64,000 nt of DNA from Colwellia sp. C1TZA3 (lineage in GTDB: Bacteria; Pseudomonadota; Gammaproteobacteria; Enterobacterales; Alteromonadaceae). The position numbers and the translations under genes were made by a program. The notes under the pieces are model-generated. The model searched no databases and was not told the origin of the DNA. It saw only the letters and a list, made by a program, of their open reading frames with translations. Within the stretch, counting starts at the first letter, position 1; each line of letters starts with the position of its first letter. The DNA lies in contig NZ_VOLS01000021.1 of the NCBI RefSeq assembly GCF_007954265.1, forward strand, positions 1 to 64,000. The letters run 5' to 3'. Shown here piece after piece: positions 7,608-16,453 of the stretch.

Positions 7608-9740
7608 ATGTCATTTGCACAAGATGAAGAAATTCTTCAGGATTTTTTAATTGAAGCTGGGGAAATACTTGAAACCTTGTCAGAGCAATTAGTTGAACTT
7701 GAAAATGATCCTGAAAATGCTGAATTGCTCAATGCTATTTTTAGGGGCTTTCATACCGTAAAAGGTGGTGCTGGCTTTTTGTCGCTTGCCGAGTTAGTTG
7801 ATGCCTGTCACGGTGCGGAAAATGTTTTTGATACCTTAAGAAATCAGCAACGATCAGTTACTTCATCATTAATGGATGTCATTCTTAAAGCGCTTGACAC
7901 CATTAACGAAATGTTTACTCAAGTACAAAATAAAGAGTCGTTAAGCAGCGCTGAACCGAGTTTACTAGCCGAGTTACATCGATTATCTCAGCCTGAAGGA
8001 CAAGCAGCGCCAGAGGCAGAACATTTTGTTGCAACGGCTGAAGAAAATATACCGGTCGATAATAGTAGTTCAAGTGACGAAATGTCAGAAGATGAATTCG
8101 AACGCTTATTAGATGAACTTCATGGCAGTGGCGCAAAAAAAGCAAGTGCGCCCGTAGCAGAACAGCCGACAACCTCTAGTAGTGACGATGATAGTGGTGA
8201 TAATAGTGGTGATGATATTTCGGATGATGAATTTGAATCCTTACTGGACGAACTGCATGGCCAAGGTGGATTCTCTTCTGCTGTGACCCCAGCGCATGCC
8301 AAGACAGTAAGCTCAACATCAAGCGATGAAATAAATGATGATGATTTTGAGTCGTTACTAGACCAACTACACGGTAAAGGTCAACGACCTAAATCGGAAA
8401 CAACCGCATCAGTAGCAGCTGCTGAGAAAGTGACAGCGGTTACAAAAGCAGTAAGTGTCCCTGCGGCGGATAATATCAAGGCTAAACCGGCAATAAATCA
8501 GGTATCAACAACGGCTGACAAAAAACCGGCACCCGCACAGCCCGCTCAAGGTGAAACAACAGTTAGGGTTGACACCAAACGACTAGATCAGATCATGAAT
8601 ATGGTTGGTGAGTTAGTTTTAGTGCGTAATCGTCTGACTAGTTTAGGGATGACAAAAGAAGATGAAGAGTTAACCAAAGCGTTATCAAACCTAGATGCGG
8701 TGACTACTGACTTGCAAGGCGCGGTAATGAAAACGCGTATGCAACCGATTAAGAAAGTGTTTGGACGTTTTCCTCGTGTAGTACGTGATTTAGCCCGTAG
8801 TCTCAATAAAGAAATTAAACTTATTCTTGAAGGTGAAGAAACCGACCTAGATAAAAATTTAGTTGAAGCTTTAGCCGATCCTTTAGTGCATCTTGTGCGC
8901 AACTCGGTTGATCACGGGATTGAAGACCCTGATAAACGTGAAGCGGCTGGTAAGCCACGAGAAGGTATCGTGCTATTGTCAGCATCACAAGAAGGCGACC
9001 ATATTCTACTAACCATTCGTGATGACGGCGCTGGCATGAATGCTGAAAAATTAAAAGAAATAGCCATAGAACGCGGGGTTTTGGAGGCCGATGCTGCAGC
9101 GCGTATGTCTGACAAAGAAGCCTTTAGTTTAATTTTCGCCCCTGGATTTTCAACAAAAACCGAAATTTCAGAAGTATCAGGCCGTGGCGTTGGTATGGAT
9201 GTGGTGAAAACAAAAATCACCCAGCTAAATGGTACGGTTAGTATCGACTCAGAAATGGGTGTAGGCACGATACTTGAAATTAAAGTGCCATTAACTTTAG
9301 CCATATTGCCAACCCTAATGGTGGTGATTGGCAAACAGACCTTTGCATTACCGCTTGCCGTGGTTAATGAAATATTCCACCTTGATTTGACTAAAACTAA
9401 CGTTGTTGATGGACAGCTGACCATCATTGTTCGTGAAAAAGCTATCCCATTATTTTATCTTGATCAGTGGCTAGTGCGAAATTATGTTGAAAAGCCGCGA
9501 GATCGCGGTCATGTTGTTATTGTGCAGCTAGGCAATCAGCAAATTGGCTTTGTTGTTGATAGCTTAATTGGCCAAGAAGAGGTGGTTATCAAACCGCTAG
9601 ACAGATTATTAAATGGCACGCCAGGTATGGCTGGAGCTACAATAACCAGTGACGGCGGTATTGCCTTAATCATTGATGTACCTAATATGCTTAAATTTTA
9701 CGCAAAAAAAACGCTAGTGAAGAAAAAATTACGTTCATAA
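7608..9740 (+). CDS. cheA: Chemotaxis histidine kinase CheA with triple LLDELHG repeats
   Basis: CheA autophosphorylates in response to receptors and passes phosphate to CheY and CheB. Domain order in the 710 residues: P1 Hpt with the phospho-accepting His49 (FHTVKGGAG); a long acidic/Ala-Pro linker to about residue 310; P3 dimerisation; P4 ATPase (NSVDHGIE, DDGAGM, GRGVGMDVV); and P5 CheW-like. The linker has three copies of a motif of the form D-[DE]-[DE]-F-E-x-L-L-D-[EQ]-L-H-G-x-G. They lie near residues 163-178, 205-219 and 243-258, and they replace a recognisable P2 domain. In Vibrio a CheA linker region (the LID) binds ParP, so these repeats probably dock ParP, encoded downstream. That assignment is inferred. 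Confidence 0.96.
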   Translation: MSFAQDEEILQDFLIEAGEILETLSEQLVELENDPENAELLNAIFRGFHTVKGGAGFLSLAELVDACHGAENVFDTLRNQQRSVTSSLMDVILKALDTINEMFTQVQNKESLSSAEPSLLAELHRLSQPEGQAAPEAEHFVATAEENIPVDNSSSSDEMSEDEFERLLDELHGSGAKKASAPVAEQPTTSSSDDDSGDNSGDDISDDEFESLLDELHGQGGFSSAVTPAHAKTVSSTSSDEINDDDFESLLDQLHGKGQRPKSETTASVAAAEKVTAVTKAVSVPAADNIKAKPAINQVSTTADKKPAPAQPAQGETTVRVDTKRLDQIMNMVGELVLVRNRLTSLGMTKEDEELTKALSNLDAVTTDLQGAVMKTRMQPIKKVFGRFPRVVRDLARSLNKEIKLILEGEETDLDKNLVEALADPLVHLVRNSVDHGIEDPDKREAAGKPREGIVLLSASQEGDHILLTIRDDGAGMNAEKLKEIAIERGVLEADAAARMSDKEAFSLIFAPGFSTKTEISEVSGRGVGMDVVKTKITQLNGTVSIDSEMGVGTILEIKVPLTLAILPTLMVVIGKQTFALPLAVVNEIFHLDLTKTNVVDGQLTIIVREKAIPLFYLDQWLVRNYVEKPRDRGHVVIVQLGNQQIGFVVDSLIGQEEVVIKPLDRLLNGTPGMAGATITSDGGIALIIDVPNMLKFYAKKTLVKKKLRS

Positions 9741-9797
9741 TATCCATGGGTAATAGCCCGCGGTAAACATATAATCACGACAGGAAATAGATTGTAA

Positions 9798-10919
9798 ATG
9801 TCATTTAAAGTATTAGTAGTTGATGACTCCAGTTTTTTTCGACGCCGAGTAACCGATATCCTCAATAAGGATGCTGATCTTGAGGTTATCGGTGTTGCTA
9901 TTAATGGTATTGATGCAGTAGAAAAGGCGATGTCATTAAAGCCTGACGTAATCACTATGGATATAGAAATGCCGTTATTAAATGGCATTGAAGCGGTGAA
10001 ACAGATCATGGTGAAAGCACCTACGGCCATTATTATGTTTTCTTCATTAACTCATGATGGCGCTAAAGCGACGCTGGAAGCACTCGATGCCGGTGCGTTA
10101 GATTTTCTGCCGAAAAAGTTTAACGAAATAGCTAAAAATACTGAAGACGCTGGTGATGTACTACGTCAACGCGTTAAGCAATTAGCTAGAAAAAAAGTGC
10201 TTAGAACCGCACGAGCTTCAACCTTTCGTTCACAGGCTGTTGCTGAGGGAAAAAATAAGGTAAGTCATGTTGTTACCCCAAATTCTGCTGTAAAAATTAC
10301 CCCACAGCAAAACGCATCCTTTAGAAAAAGTTCCGGCAAAAAATACAAATTACTCGCAATAGGTACTTCAACTGGAGGGCCTGTAGCACTACAAAAGTTG
10401 TTAACTCAATTACCTGAAGACTTCCCGTTACCCATCATTATGGTGCAGCACATGCCAGCGGCATTTACTTTAGCTTTTGCCAACCGCTTAAATAGTATCT
10501 GTAAGATAAATGTGAGCCAAGCGAATTCAGGTGACATCTTAAAACCTGGTCATGCCTATTTAGCGCCTGGTGGCAAACAGATGATCATTGACGGTACAGA
10601 AAGTGCTGCAAAACTAAGAATACTGGCAGACAATTCTGAACGGATTGCTTTTAAACCGAGTGTAGATATTAGTTTTGCTTCAGCCGCTAAAATTTTTGGT
10701 GGTAAAGTTTTAGGGATCATTTTAACCGGAATGGGCGCAGATGGTCGTGAAGGCTCACGATTATTAAAAAGTAAAGGTGCAACCATATGGGCGCAAGATG
10801 AAGACTCTTGTGTTGTTTATGGTATGCCGCAAGCGGTCAAGGTTGCCGGATTATCTGAACGTTCATTGGCGCTTGAAAGTTTTCCCGCTGCAATTCTTAA
10901 GGAAATACAGCATGGATAA
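9798..10919 (+). CDS. cheB: Chemotaxis methylesterase CheB
   Basis: CheB removes methyl groups from, and deamidates, chemoreceptors for adaptation. It is activated by CheA. An N-terminal receiver domain with phospho-acceptor D55 (TMDIEMP) is followed by a linker (about residues 125-185) and a C-terminal esterase. The esterase shows the catalytic serine in GTSTGGP, histidine in QHMPAAFT and aspartate in GMGADGREG. The length of 373 residues is typical. The stop overlaps the motC start by eight bases, implying translational coupling. No cheR is nearby. Confidence 0.96.
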   Translation: MSFKVLVVDDSSFFRRRVTDILNKDADLEVIGVAINGIDAVEKAMSLKPDVITMDIEMPLLNGIEAVKQIMVKAPTAIIMFSSLTHDGAKATLEALDAGALDFLPKKFNEIAKNTEDAGDVLRQRVKQLARKKVLRTARASTFRSQAVAEGKNKVSHVVTPNSAVKITPQQNASFRKSSGKKYKLLAIGTSTGGPVALQKLLTQLPEDFPLPIIMVQHMPAAFTLAFANRLNSICKINVSQANSGDILKPGHAYLAPGGKQMIIDGTESAAKLRILADNSERIAFKPSVDISFASAAKIFGGKVLGIILTGMGADGREGSRLLKSKGATIWAQDEDSCVVYGMPQAVKVAGLSERSLALESFPAAILKEIQHG

Positions 10920-11658
10920 ACTGAGTATAGCGGGACTGCTAATTGCTATTTCTGCTATCTATTTTGGTTTCATTATTGACGGCGGTGCTATATCTTCGTT
11001 GTTGGAACTACCTGCCTTTATTATCGTGTTTGGTGGTACGCTTGGCGCTGTTATGTTGCAGTCATCGCAAAGTCAGTTTTTTCACGCAATAAGCTTACTC
11101 AAATGGTTGTTTGTGCCACCTAAATACGATATTGAACAGGGTATTGAATCGATTGTACTTTGGGCTGAAAAAGCACGAGAGTCTGGTTTTTTGTCACTAG
11201 AATATATTGCTGAAGAAGAAAATGACTTTTACGTTAACAAAGGCTTAAATTTACTTGTTGACGGTATAGAGGTTGAAAACCTAAGAGTGTCATTAGAACT
11301 TGATTTAGATTTATATCGTGAACATAATTTACGCTCTGCCCATGTTTTTGAGTCAATGGGCGGTTATAGTCCAACCATTGGTATTTTAGGTGCTGTGCTG
11401 GGTTTAATACATGCCATGTCTAATTTGGCTGATCCGCAATTATTGGGACAAGGTATTGCCACAGCATTTGTTGCCACTATTTATGGTGTCGGTTTTGCGA
11501 ACCTACTTTATTTACCGGTTGCCAATAAAATTAAAGCCATAGTGCACGAACAAACTATGTATCGCGAAATGATGACCGAAGGTTTAATTGCCATAGCCTT
11601 AGCAGAAAATCCACATGCCATTGAAAACAAACTGTCGGCATTTCGGTTAGAGCAATGA
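10912..11658 (+). CDS. motC: Accessory flagellar stator protein MotC (MotA family)
   Basis: This MotA/ExbB-type membrane protein would form the ion channel of a stator with MotD. The 248 residues have four membrane segments. Two are near the N-terminus. The other two flank the conserved SPTIGILGAVLGLIHAM stretch, whose proline is essential in MotA. The start is ATG 10912, inside the end of cheB, which gives the family-typical MDKLSIAGLLI opening; the longer upstream frame reads through cheB in another frame and is not credible. The position after cheB matches motC of Pseudomonas. Whether it uses protons or sodium cannot be told from sequence alone. Confidence 0.9.
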   Translation: MDKLSIAGLLIAISAIYFGFIIDGGAISSLLELPAFIIVFGGTLGAVMLQSSQSQFFHAISLLKWLFVPPKYDIEQGIESIVLWAEKARESGFLSLEYIAEEENDFYVNKGLNLLVDGIEVENLRVSLELDLDLYREHNLRSAHVFESMGGYSPTIGILGAVLGLIHAMSNLADPQLLGQGIATAFVATIYGVGFANLLYLPVANKIKAIVHEQTMYREMMTEGLIAIALAENPHAIENKLSAFRLEQ

Positions 11659-12665
11659 ATCGTCTTCGCGCCAGACGCCACCTAGTAGAACATGAAAATG
11701 TCGAGCGTTGGTTAGTGTCTTATGCGGATTATATGACCTTATTATTTGCACTTTTTGTCGTGTTATATGCTATGGCAATGGTCAATGAAAAACCGTTTGA
11801 AACCGCGACAGCATCTCTAGGTCGTGTATTTCAAGCGCATGAAGAACAAGCTAAAAATCGTGGCCATGGCGATGACATTTTACCAGTTAATAGTTCAAAA
11901 ACTAAGCGAAAATTATTTGGCGATACTATTTTAGAGGATGTTGGAGCTAAACCTGTTTCAGGTAACATCCCCTTATCAACTGTCTCAGATGCACAAGTAG
12001 GCACTAGCTTAACGTCTTTGGAAAAAAATCTTCATGAAGCTTTATATGAATTAGTTGAGTCCGGTTATGCGCAACTGAAAATTGATGGTGACTGGTTGGA
12101 AATTGAATTAAACAGTGGTTTATTGTTTCCAAGTGGCTCAGCCTCGCCAACCCATGCCGCAAAAGATATTTTGTTGGTTATCTATCAAATTATTGCCGAT
12201 ACTAGCAACTATATTAGAGTGAGAGGTTATACCGATAATCAAGCGATTAAGACTGAAATTTTTTCTTCTAATTGGGAATTATCGGTATTTAGAGCAACAG
12301 CAATTTTACGTGCATTAGAAGCGCTAACCTTAAACCCTGCTCGAATGGCTATTGAAGGTTATGGTCAGTATTATCCAAGTGCTAATAATGCAACGGTAGC
12401 AGGGCGGGCAAAAAACCGTCGTGTGGTTATTGCGCTTTCTAAATATGGTTTACAAAAAGCCAATGTAGTAGCAACAACGACAGCCGAAGCTACTATTTCA
12501 GTTGCAGATGTAAAAACGATTAGCAGCACTAGTACTGAAATAAAAGATGATGAAATTCGTATTATCCAACTCGATAATGGGGGTATTCGTATTACTACTC
12601 GACCTGAGACTAATGCTAACAATGAAGCCACTAAGCCAGCACAAGCAAAAACTAATGAACAATAG
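11655..12665 (+). CDS. motD: Accessory flagellar stator protein MotD (MotB family)
   Basis: This is the MotB-type stator subunit that anchors the motor to peptidoglycan. A short cytoplasmic basic N-terminus is followed by one membrane helix carrying the ion-binding aspartate D25 (SYADYMTLLFALFVVLYA). A linker leads to an OmpA-like peptidoglycan-binding domain (about residues 150-260; VRGYTDN and GRAKNRRVVI are visible). The tail past residue 265 is low-complexity and longer than in MotB. The ATG overlaps the motC stop as ATGA, so the two are coupled. Confidence 0.9.
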   Translation: MNRLRARRHLVEHENVERWLVSYADYMTLLFALFVVLYAMAMVNEKPFETATASLGRVFQAHEEQAKNRGHGDDILPVNSSKTKRKLFGDTILEDVGAKPVSGNIPLSTVSDAQVGTSLTSLEKNLHEALYELVESGYAQLKIDGDWLEIELNSGLLFPSGSASPTHAAKDILLVIYQIIADTSNYIRVRGYTDNQAIKTEIFSSNWELSVFRATAILRALEALTLNPARMAIEGYGQYYPSANNATVAGRAKNRRVVIALSKYGLQKANVVATTTAEATISVADVKTISSTSTEIKDDEIRIIQLDNGGIRITTRPETNANNEATKPAQAKTNEQ

Positions 12666-12674
12666 GAATTCAAC

Positions 12675-13451
12675 TTGGTAGTTTGGACCGTTGCAAATCA
12701 AAAAGGTGGCGTGGGCAAAACGACCACAGCTATTGCCTTAGCCGGTTTATTAGCTGAGCAAGGCCAGCGCGTACTTTTAGTTGATACCGACCCTCATGCA
12801 TCATTAAGTTATTATTTTGGTATTGAATCTGAAGACCTAGAGCTCAGTGTTTACAATCTGTTTTTACAGGTATCAACCAAAGAACAGATCATGCAAAGTT
12901 TATGTCCTACACATTATGATAATATCGACATACTCCCTGGCACCATGGGCTTAGCGACACTTGATCGTGCACTGGGCAATAAAGGTGGTATGGGCTTAGT
13001 GTTAAAAAAAGTGATGCGAGCAATCGAAGGTGAATATGACTATGTATTGATTGATTGCCCGCCGATTTTAGGGGTGCTGATGGTGAATGCATTAGCCGCT
13101 AGCGATAGAATTATAGTACCGGTTCAAACTGAGTTTTTAGCGCTAAAAGGTTTAGACCGGATGATGAAAACTTTAGAAATTATGCAGGGTCAACAGCCTT
13201 TGCCGTTCAAATATACTATTGTCCCTACCATGTTTGATAAACGCACTAAAGCATCAAAAACGACTCACCAAAAGTTGCAAGATCTTTATGGCCAGTCTGT
13301 TTGGCCTTCAGTAGTACCCATTGACACTAATTTTCGTAACGCCAGTGTCGCCCAGAAAGTACCTTCAGATTATGCTGCAAAATCTCGTGGTATCATTGCT
13401 TATAAAAATTTATTAAAATATCTCATTAACTTAAACACAAAGAGTAAGTAA
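12675..13451 (+). CDS. parC: ParA-like ATPase ParC, polar chemosensory array positioning
   Basis: ParC is a ParA-family ATPase that recruits chemotaxis arrays to the pole through ParP in Vibrio and Pseudomonas. The Walker A motif KGGVGKTT is at residues 10-17, and DTDPHASLSYYF and DYVLIDCPP motifs follow. Translation starts at TTG 12675 with AGGA at 12664-12667. It is an orphan ParA with no parB nearby, and it sits between motD and parP within the chemotaxis operon. This argues for array positioning rather than chromosome segregation. Confidence 0.9.
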   Translation: MVVWTVANQKGGVGKTTTAIALAGLLAEQGQRVLLVDTDPHASLSYYFGIESEDLELSVYNLFLQVSTKEQIMQSLCPTHYDNIDILPGTMGLATLDRALGNKGGMGLVLKKVMRAIEGEYDYVLIDCPPILGVLMVNALAASDRIIVPVQTEFLALKGLDRMMKTLEIMQGQQPLPFKYTIVPTMFDKRTKASKTTHQKLQDLYGQSVWPSVVPIDTNFRNASVAQKVPSDYAAKSRGIIAYKNLLKYLINLNTKSK

Positions 13452-13455
13452 GCCG

Positions 13456-14304
13456 ATGCCAAAGCCTTTAGCTGCAAGTAAAAAACTGATGCAGACTTAT
13501 TTGTCAGAATTGCTTACTGAAGAAGCCGTAGAGCAAAAATCAGCATTGCCGGTTAAAGAGAGACAATATCAGCCACTAGAGAAATTACTGAGTAGTGCTA
13601 CTTTTCCACAAACTTTCTCATCAAACGACACCGAAAGATTAAGCTTGGCTAAAGCTGAAAGTCAAAGTAAAGTTCAAGACTCTGCACTTAGCCACAGCGA
13701 TAAAAGTAAGGTAAAAGTTGAACCAATACTGGCAACAGCAGCGGCTGAAGTTACGCTAAAACAGCCAACCATAAACCCTATTGACCCTAGCGAAAATATA
13801 ATTGAAACCCGTAAAAGTGCTGCTAACGTTGCAGCGACTCAACAACGCAGTTATCGCCAAGGCGACTTTCAGGTGATGTTTTTTGAGGTTGCGGGTTTAA
13901 TGATTGCTGTGCCATTGATCGAGTTAGGTGGTATTCATAATGCCGATAAAACCACGCCACTGATGGGTAAACCTGATTGGTTTAAAGGTGTTATGCTGCA
14001 CCGAGCAGCAAAAGTTAATGTGGTTGATACCGCGCTATGGGTAATGCCTGAAAAGTGTGACCCAGCATTAATTTCAGCGCTTAATTACCAATATATTATT
14101 ATGTTAAATGACTCATCTTGGGGCTTGTCGGCTGAGAAATTAGTCGATACGGTAACGCTCAAGCAAGAAGATGTTAAGTGGTTAGATACCCCAAACAAGC
14201 GTCCTTGGCTGGCAGGATTAGTAAAAAACCGGATGTGCGTACTGTTAGATGTTGAATCTTTAATCAAGTTATTGGACAAAGGTGTAAATATAACCCAAGA
14301 ATAA
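13456..14304 (+). CDS. parP: CheW-like polar array protein ParP
   Basis: ParP links ParC to the chemosensory array. The 282 residues have a variable, polar N-terminal half (about residues 1-135) and a C-terminal CheW-like domain. That domain starts at the FQVMFFEVAGLMIAVPLIEL stretch and contains W-F-K-G and RPWLAG sequences. In Vibrio this domain inserts into arrays and contacts a CheA linker region, consistent with the repeats in CheA here. Only four bases separate it from parC. Confidence 0.87.
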   Translation: MPKPLAASKKLMQTYLSELLTEEAVEQKSALPVKERQYQPLEKLLSSATFPQTFSSNDTERLSLAKAESQSKVQDSALSHSDKSKVKVEPILATAAAEVTLKQPTINPIDPSENIIETRKSAANVAATQQRSYRQGDFQVMFFEVAGLMIAVPLIELGGIHNADKTTPLMGKPDWFKGVMLHRAAKVNVVDTALWVMPEKCDPALISALNYQYIIMLNDSSWGLSAEKLVDTVTLKQEDVKWLDTPNKRPWLAGLVKNRMCVLLDVESLIKLLDKGVNITQE

Positions 14305-14390
14305 TTGATGAATGTAAACTTGCCAGTATACTGAGAGCCTAAGTATTCTGGTCATGAAAATAACAACTAAAATTTAAAGAGGTCAGCAGT

Positions 14391-14885
14391 ATGTCTGATG
14401 AAAGACGCAATGCAAGCGAACGTGTAAACATCAATGATGAAATACTACAGTGGGTAACGTTTAAGCTCGACCGAGAAACATACGGTATCAACGTAATGCA
14501 AGTGCAAGAAGTGTTACGTTACACTGAAGTAGCGCCTGTACCCGGGGCGCCAATTTATGTTATGGGCATTATTAACTTACGTGGTAATGTCGTTACCGTC
14601 ATCGATACTCGTGCAAGGTTTGGGCTTGAATCTGCTGAAATAACCAACAACACTCGCATTGTCATCATTGAAGCTGAAACACAAGTTATTGGCATTTTAG
14701 TTGATAGCGTTGCTGAAGTTGTTTATTTAAAAGCATCAGAGATTGATGTTGCACCCAATGTTGGCAACGATGAAAGTGCCAAATTTATTCAAGGTGTGTC
14801 AAACCGAGAGGGTGAATTACTCATTTTGGTTGATCTAAACCAATTACTCTCTGACGAAGAGTGGGACGAACTCAAGCAATTCTAA
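14391..14885 (+). CDS. cheW: Chemotaxis coupling protein CheW
   Basis: CheW bridges receptors and CheA P5. The 164 residues form a single CheW domain with typical motifs: WVTFKLDRETYGINVMQVQEV, PGAPIYVMGIINLRG and VTVIDTRARFGL. AGAGG lies about ten bases before the ATG. An 86-base gap follows parP, and a hairpin terminator follows the stop, so cheW probably closes the main chemotaxis transcript. Confidence 0.95.
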   Translation: MSDERRNASERVNINDEILQWVTFKLDRETYGINVMQVQEVLRYTEVAPVPGAPIYVMGIINLRGNVVTVIDTRARFGLESAEITNNTRIVIIEAETQVIGILVDSVAEVVYLKASEIDVAPNVGNDESAKFIQGVSNREGELLILVDLNQLLSDEEWDELKQF

Positions 14886-14896
14886 TTTTAGCCAAT

Positions 14897-14920
14897 AAGC
14901 CTACTTGAGTAGGCTTTTAT
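14897..14920 (+). terminator. Rho-independent terminator after cheW
   Basis: AAGCCTAC, a TTGA loop, GTAGGCTT and a short T-rich tail form an eight-base-pair stem starting 12 bases after the cheW stop. It overlaps the upstream part of the open frame of the next gene, which supports using the later ATG for that gene. Confidence 0.8.
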
Positions 14921-14943
14921 TTCCAACGAAGCCAATTAAACTT

Positions 14944-15411
14944 ATGGAAAATATATCTGCTAATCTGATCAGCTTAATCACATTCGTTATGGTGATACTC
15001 GTTGCTATATTTTTGTTGGCACGAAAAAATCGTTTTGCTCAACAAATAGATGAATTACAACATCAAGTAAACAGTCAAGAAATACAACTAATAGACTTAC
15101 AAAACTTGCTTGCTAGACATCAAGCGCAGTTAGAAATCAATCAGCAAGACTGCACTGAGTCGCAAAGAGAAAACGAACAAGTTAGCAAGCAATTAGAACA
15201 CCGGATTAAAATGATTCAGGAACAGTTTAATAGCCAATTTCAAAGTATTGAAAAGCTATTACATCAGCAACCTGAAGATAAGTTATATACTCGAGCACAA
15301 AAATTGGTTGAGCTGGGTGCAGGCCTTGCTGAAATAATGCGAGAGTGTGATATTCCAAGAGCTGAGGCCGAAATGTTGCTTTCTATTCACCAAAAAAAAG
15401 CAGCAAAATAG
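14944..15411 (+). CDS. DUF2802 coiled-coil membrane protein
   Basis: A 155-residue protein of the DUF2802 family, which regularly follows cheW in Pseudomonas and Vibrio clusters; its function is not established. It has one N-terminal membrane helix (about residues 5-28), a Gln/Glu-rich coiled coil (about 30-115) and a conserved C-terminal segment (ARKLVELGAGLAEIMRECDIPRAEAEMLL-like). The ATG at 14944 is chosen because a longer frame would start inside the cheW terminator hairpin. The conserved position suggests a role in motility or chemotaxis. Confidence 0.75.
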   Translation: MENISANLISLITFVMVILVAIFLLARKNRFAQQIDELQHQVNSQEIQLIDLQNLLARHQAQLEINQQDCTESQRENEQVSKQLEHRIKMIQEQFNSQFQSIEKLLHQQPEDKLYTRAQKLVELGAGLAEIMRECDIPRAEAEMLLSIHQKKAAK

Positions 15412-15511
15412 TACCATGGTTAGAAAATAGCGAGTTTAAACCTTACATTTTAAGTAAACCCTTAAACGCTCTCGTGATAAACTGCCGATAGTAAAATTTT
15501 ATTTTTAGCTT

Positions 15512-15538
15512 TATAACCCCTATAACCCCTATAACCCC
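15512..15538 (+). repeat. Three direct copies of TATAACCCC
   Basis: The nine-base unit TATAACCCC occurs three times in tandem, followed by a TATATTATATAA run, about 40 bases before the mlaA start. This may be a slippage-prone stretch within the mlaA promoter region. No factor binding it is known to me. Confidence 0.85.
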
Positions 15539-15576
15539 TATATATTATATAACGGTTATAAAATAAGGATCCTGTA

Positions 15577-16383
15577 GTGAATAGAATAAAAAAAGTTGTC
15601 TTGAAAACCCAAGCAATAGTTAGCTTTAAACTCTTGCTAACGGTAATGTTTTCGTTTTTTTTAACGGCCTGTTCGACAACACCTTCGTCAGAGCAAACGC
15701 TATCTGATCCAAAAGACCCGCTAGAAGTGATTAACCGACCTTTTTGGACCTTTACTTGGGATTATGCCGACAAATATGTTCTCAAGCCGGCATCACAAGG
15801 CTATGTTGAATATATGCCAACAGATTTACGCAAAGGTGTTCATAATATGGCACTGAACCTCAATGAACCCTCAACAATAATTAACCATTTATTACAAGCA
15901 AAGTTCACTGATGCAGCAAAGTCAACCGGACGCTTTGTGTTGAATTCTACTGTTGGCTTATTAGGTTTTTTTGACCCAGCGAGTGACTTTGGTTGGAACC
16001 GAAAACAAGAAGAATTTGGCGAAGTACTTGGCAGTTATGGTGTGGGTGATGGGCCTTACTTGGTTGTTCCTGCGCTGGGTCCTTCATCGGTACGTGAGGA
16101 GGTAGGCGACTTTGTTGATGGTTATTACTGGCCACTGGTTATTATTGATTTTTGGCCTAATTTACTGCGAGCCGGTGTTTTAGGCCTGGAAGCTCGCGCA
16201 TCGTTTGCTGATCAAGAAACTATTATCAATGATGCTATTGATCCCTATGAGTTTGTTAAAAATGCTTATTTTCAAAATATGCAGTTTAGAGTTTACGATG
16301 GAAATCCTCCGATTGAACTTAACCAAGCAGAAGAGGCAAGTATTGACGCTTATCTAGAAGAGCTTGAAGAAATGCAGCCTTAA
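15577..16383 (+). CDS. mlaA: Outer-membrane lipoprotein MlaA (VacJ)
   Basis: MlaA is an outer-membrane ring-shaped lipoprotein that removes misplaced phospholipids from the outer leaflet and passes them to MlaC. The 268 residues begin with a signal peptide and lipobox LTAC (cysteine near residue 32). The MlaA domain follows, with DPLEVINRPFW, ILNSTVGLLGFFDPA-like and YGVGDGPYLVVPALGPS motifs. The start is GTG 15577, with AAGGAT upstream. The rest of the mla pathway is not in the window. The C-terminus is acidic. A bidirectional terminator follows. Confidence 0.94.
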   Translation: MNRIKKVVLKTQAIVSFKLLLTVMFSFFLTACSTTPSSEQTLSDPKDPLEVINRPFWTFTWDYADKYVLKPASQGYVEYMPTDLRKGVHNMALNLNEPSTIINHLLQAKFTDAAKSTGRFVLNSTVGLLGFFDPASDFGWNRKQEEFGEVLGSYGVGDGPYLVVPALGPSSVREEVGDFVDGYYWPLVIIDFWPNLLRAGVLGLEARASFADQETIINDAIDPYEFVKNAYFQNMQFRVYDGNPPIELNQAEEASIDAYLEELEEMQP

Positions 16384-16423
16384 TCTTTGGATTAAGACTA
16401 AGGTTAGCAACAAGGTAAAGAAT

Positions 16424-16453
16424 AAAAAAAGCGAACTAAAGTTCGCTTTTTTT
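16424..16453. terminator. Bidirectional terminator between mlaA and convergent gene
   Basis: A run of A, then GCGAAC, loop, GTTCGC and a run of T. It serves mlaA on the plus strand and the gene at 16436-16744 on the minus strand. The stop codon of the minus-strand gene lies within the hairpin loop, so the last coding bases form part of the terminator stem. Confidence 0.85.

Noticed and set aside
8912-9427. A 171-codon open frame opposite cheA
   Set aside because: It is antisense to the conserved CheA ATPase domain, lacks a ribosome binding site and resembles nothing known.
10777-10911. Upstream extension of motC
   Set aside because: It runs through the cheB coding region in another frame and adds a non-family N-terminus.
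15463-15491. TAAA...GCCGATAG, similar to a sigma-28 promoter before mlaA
   Set aside because: The spacer is 17 bases where 15 is expected, and mlaA is not a flagellar gene.
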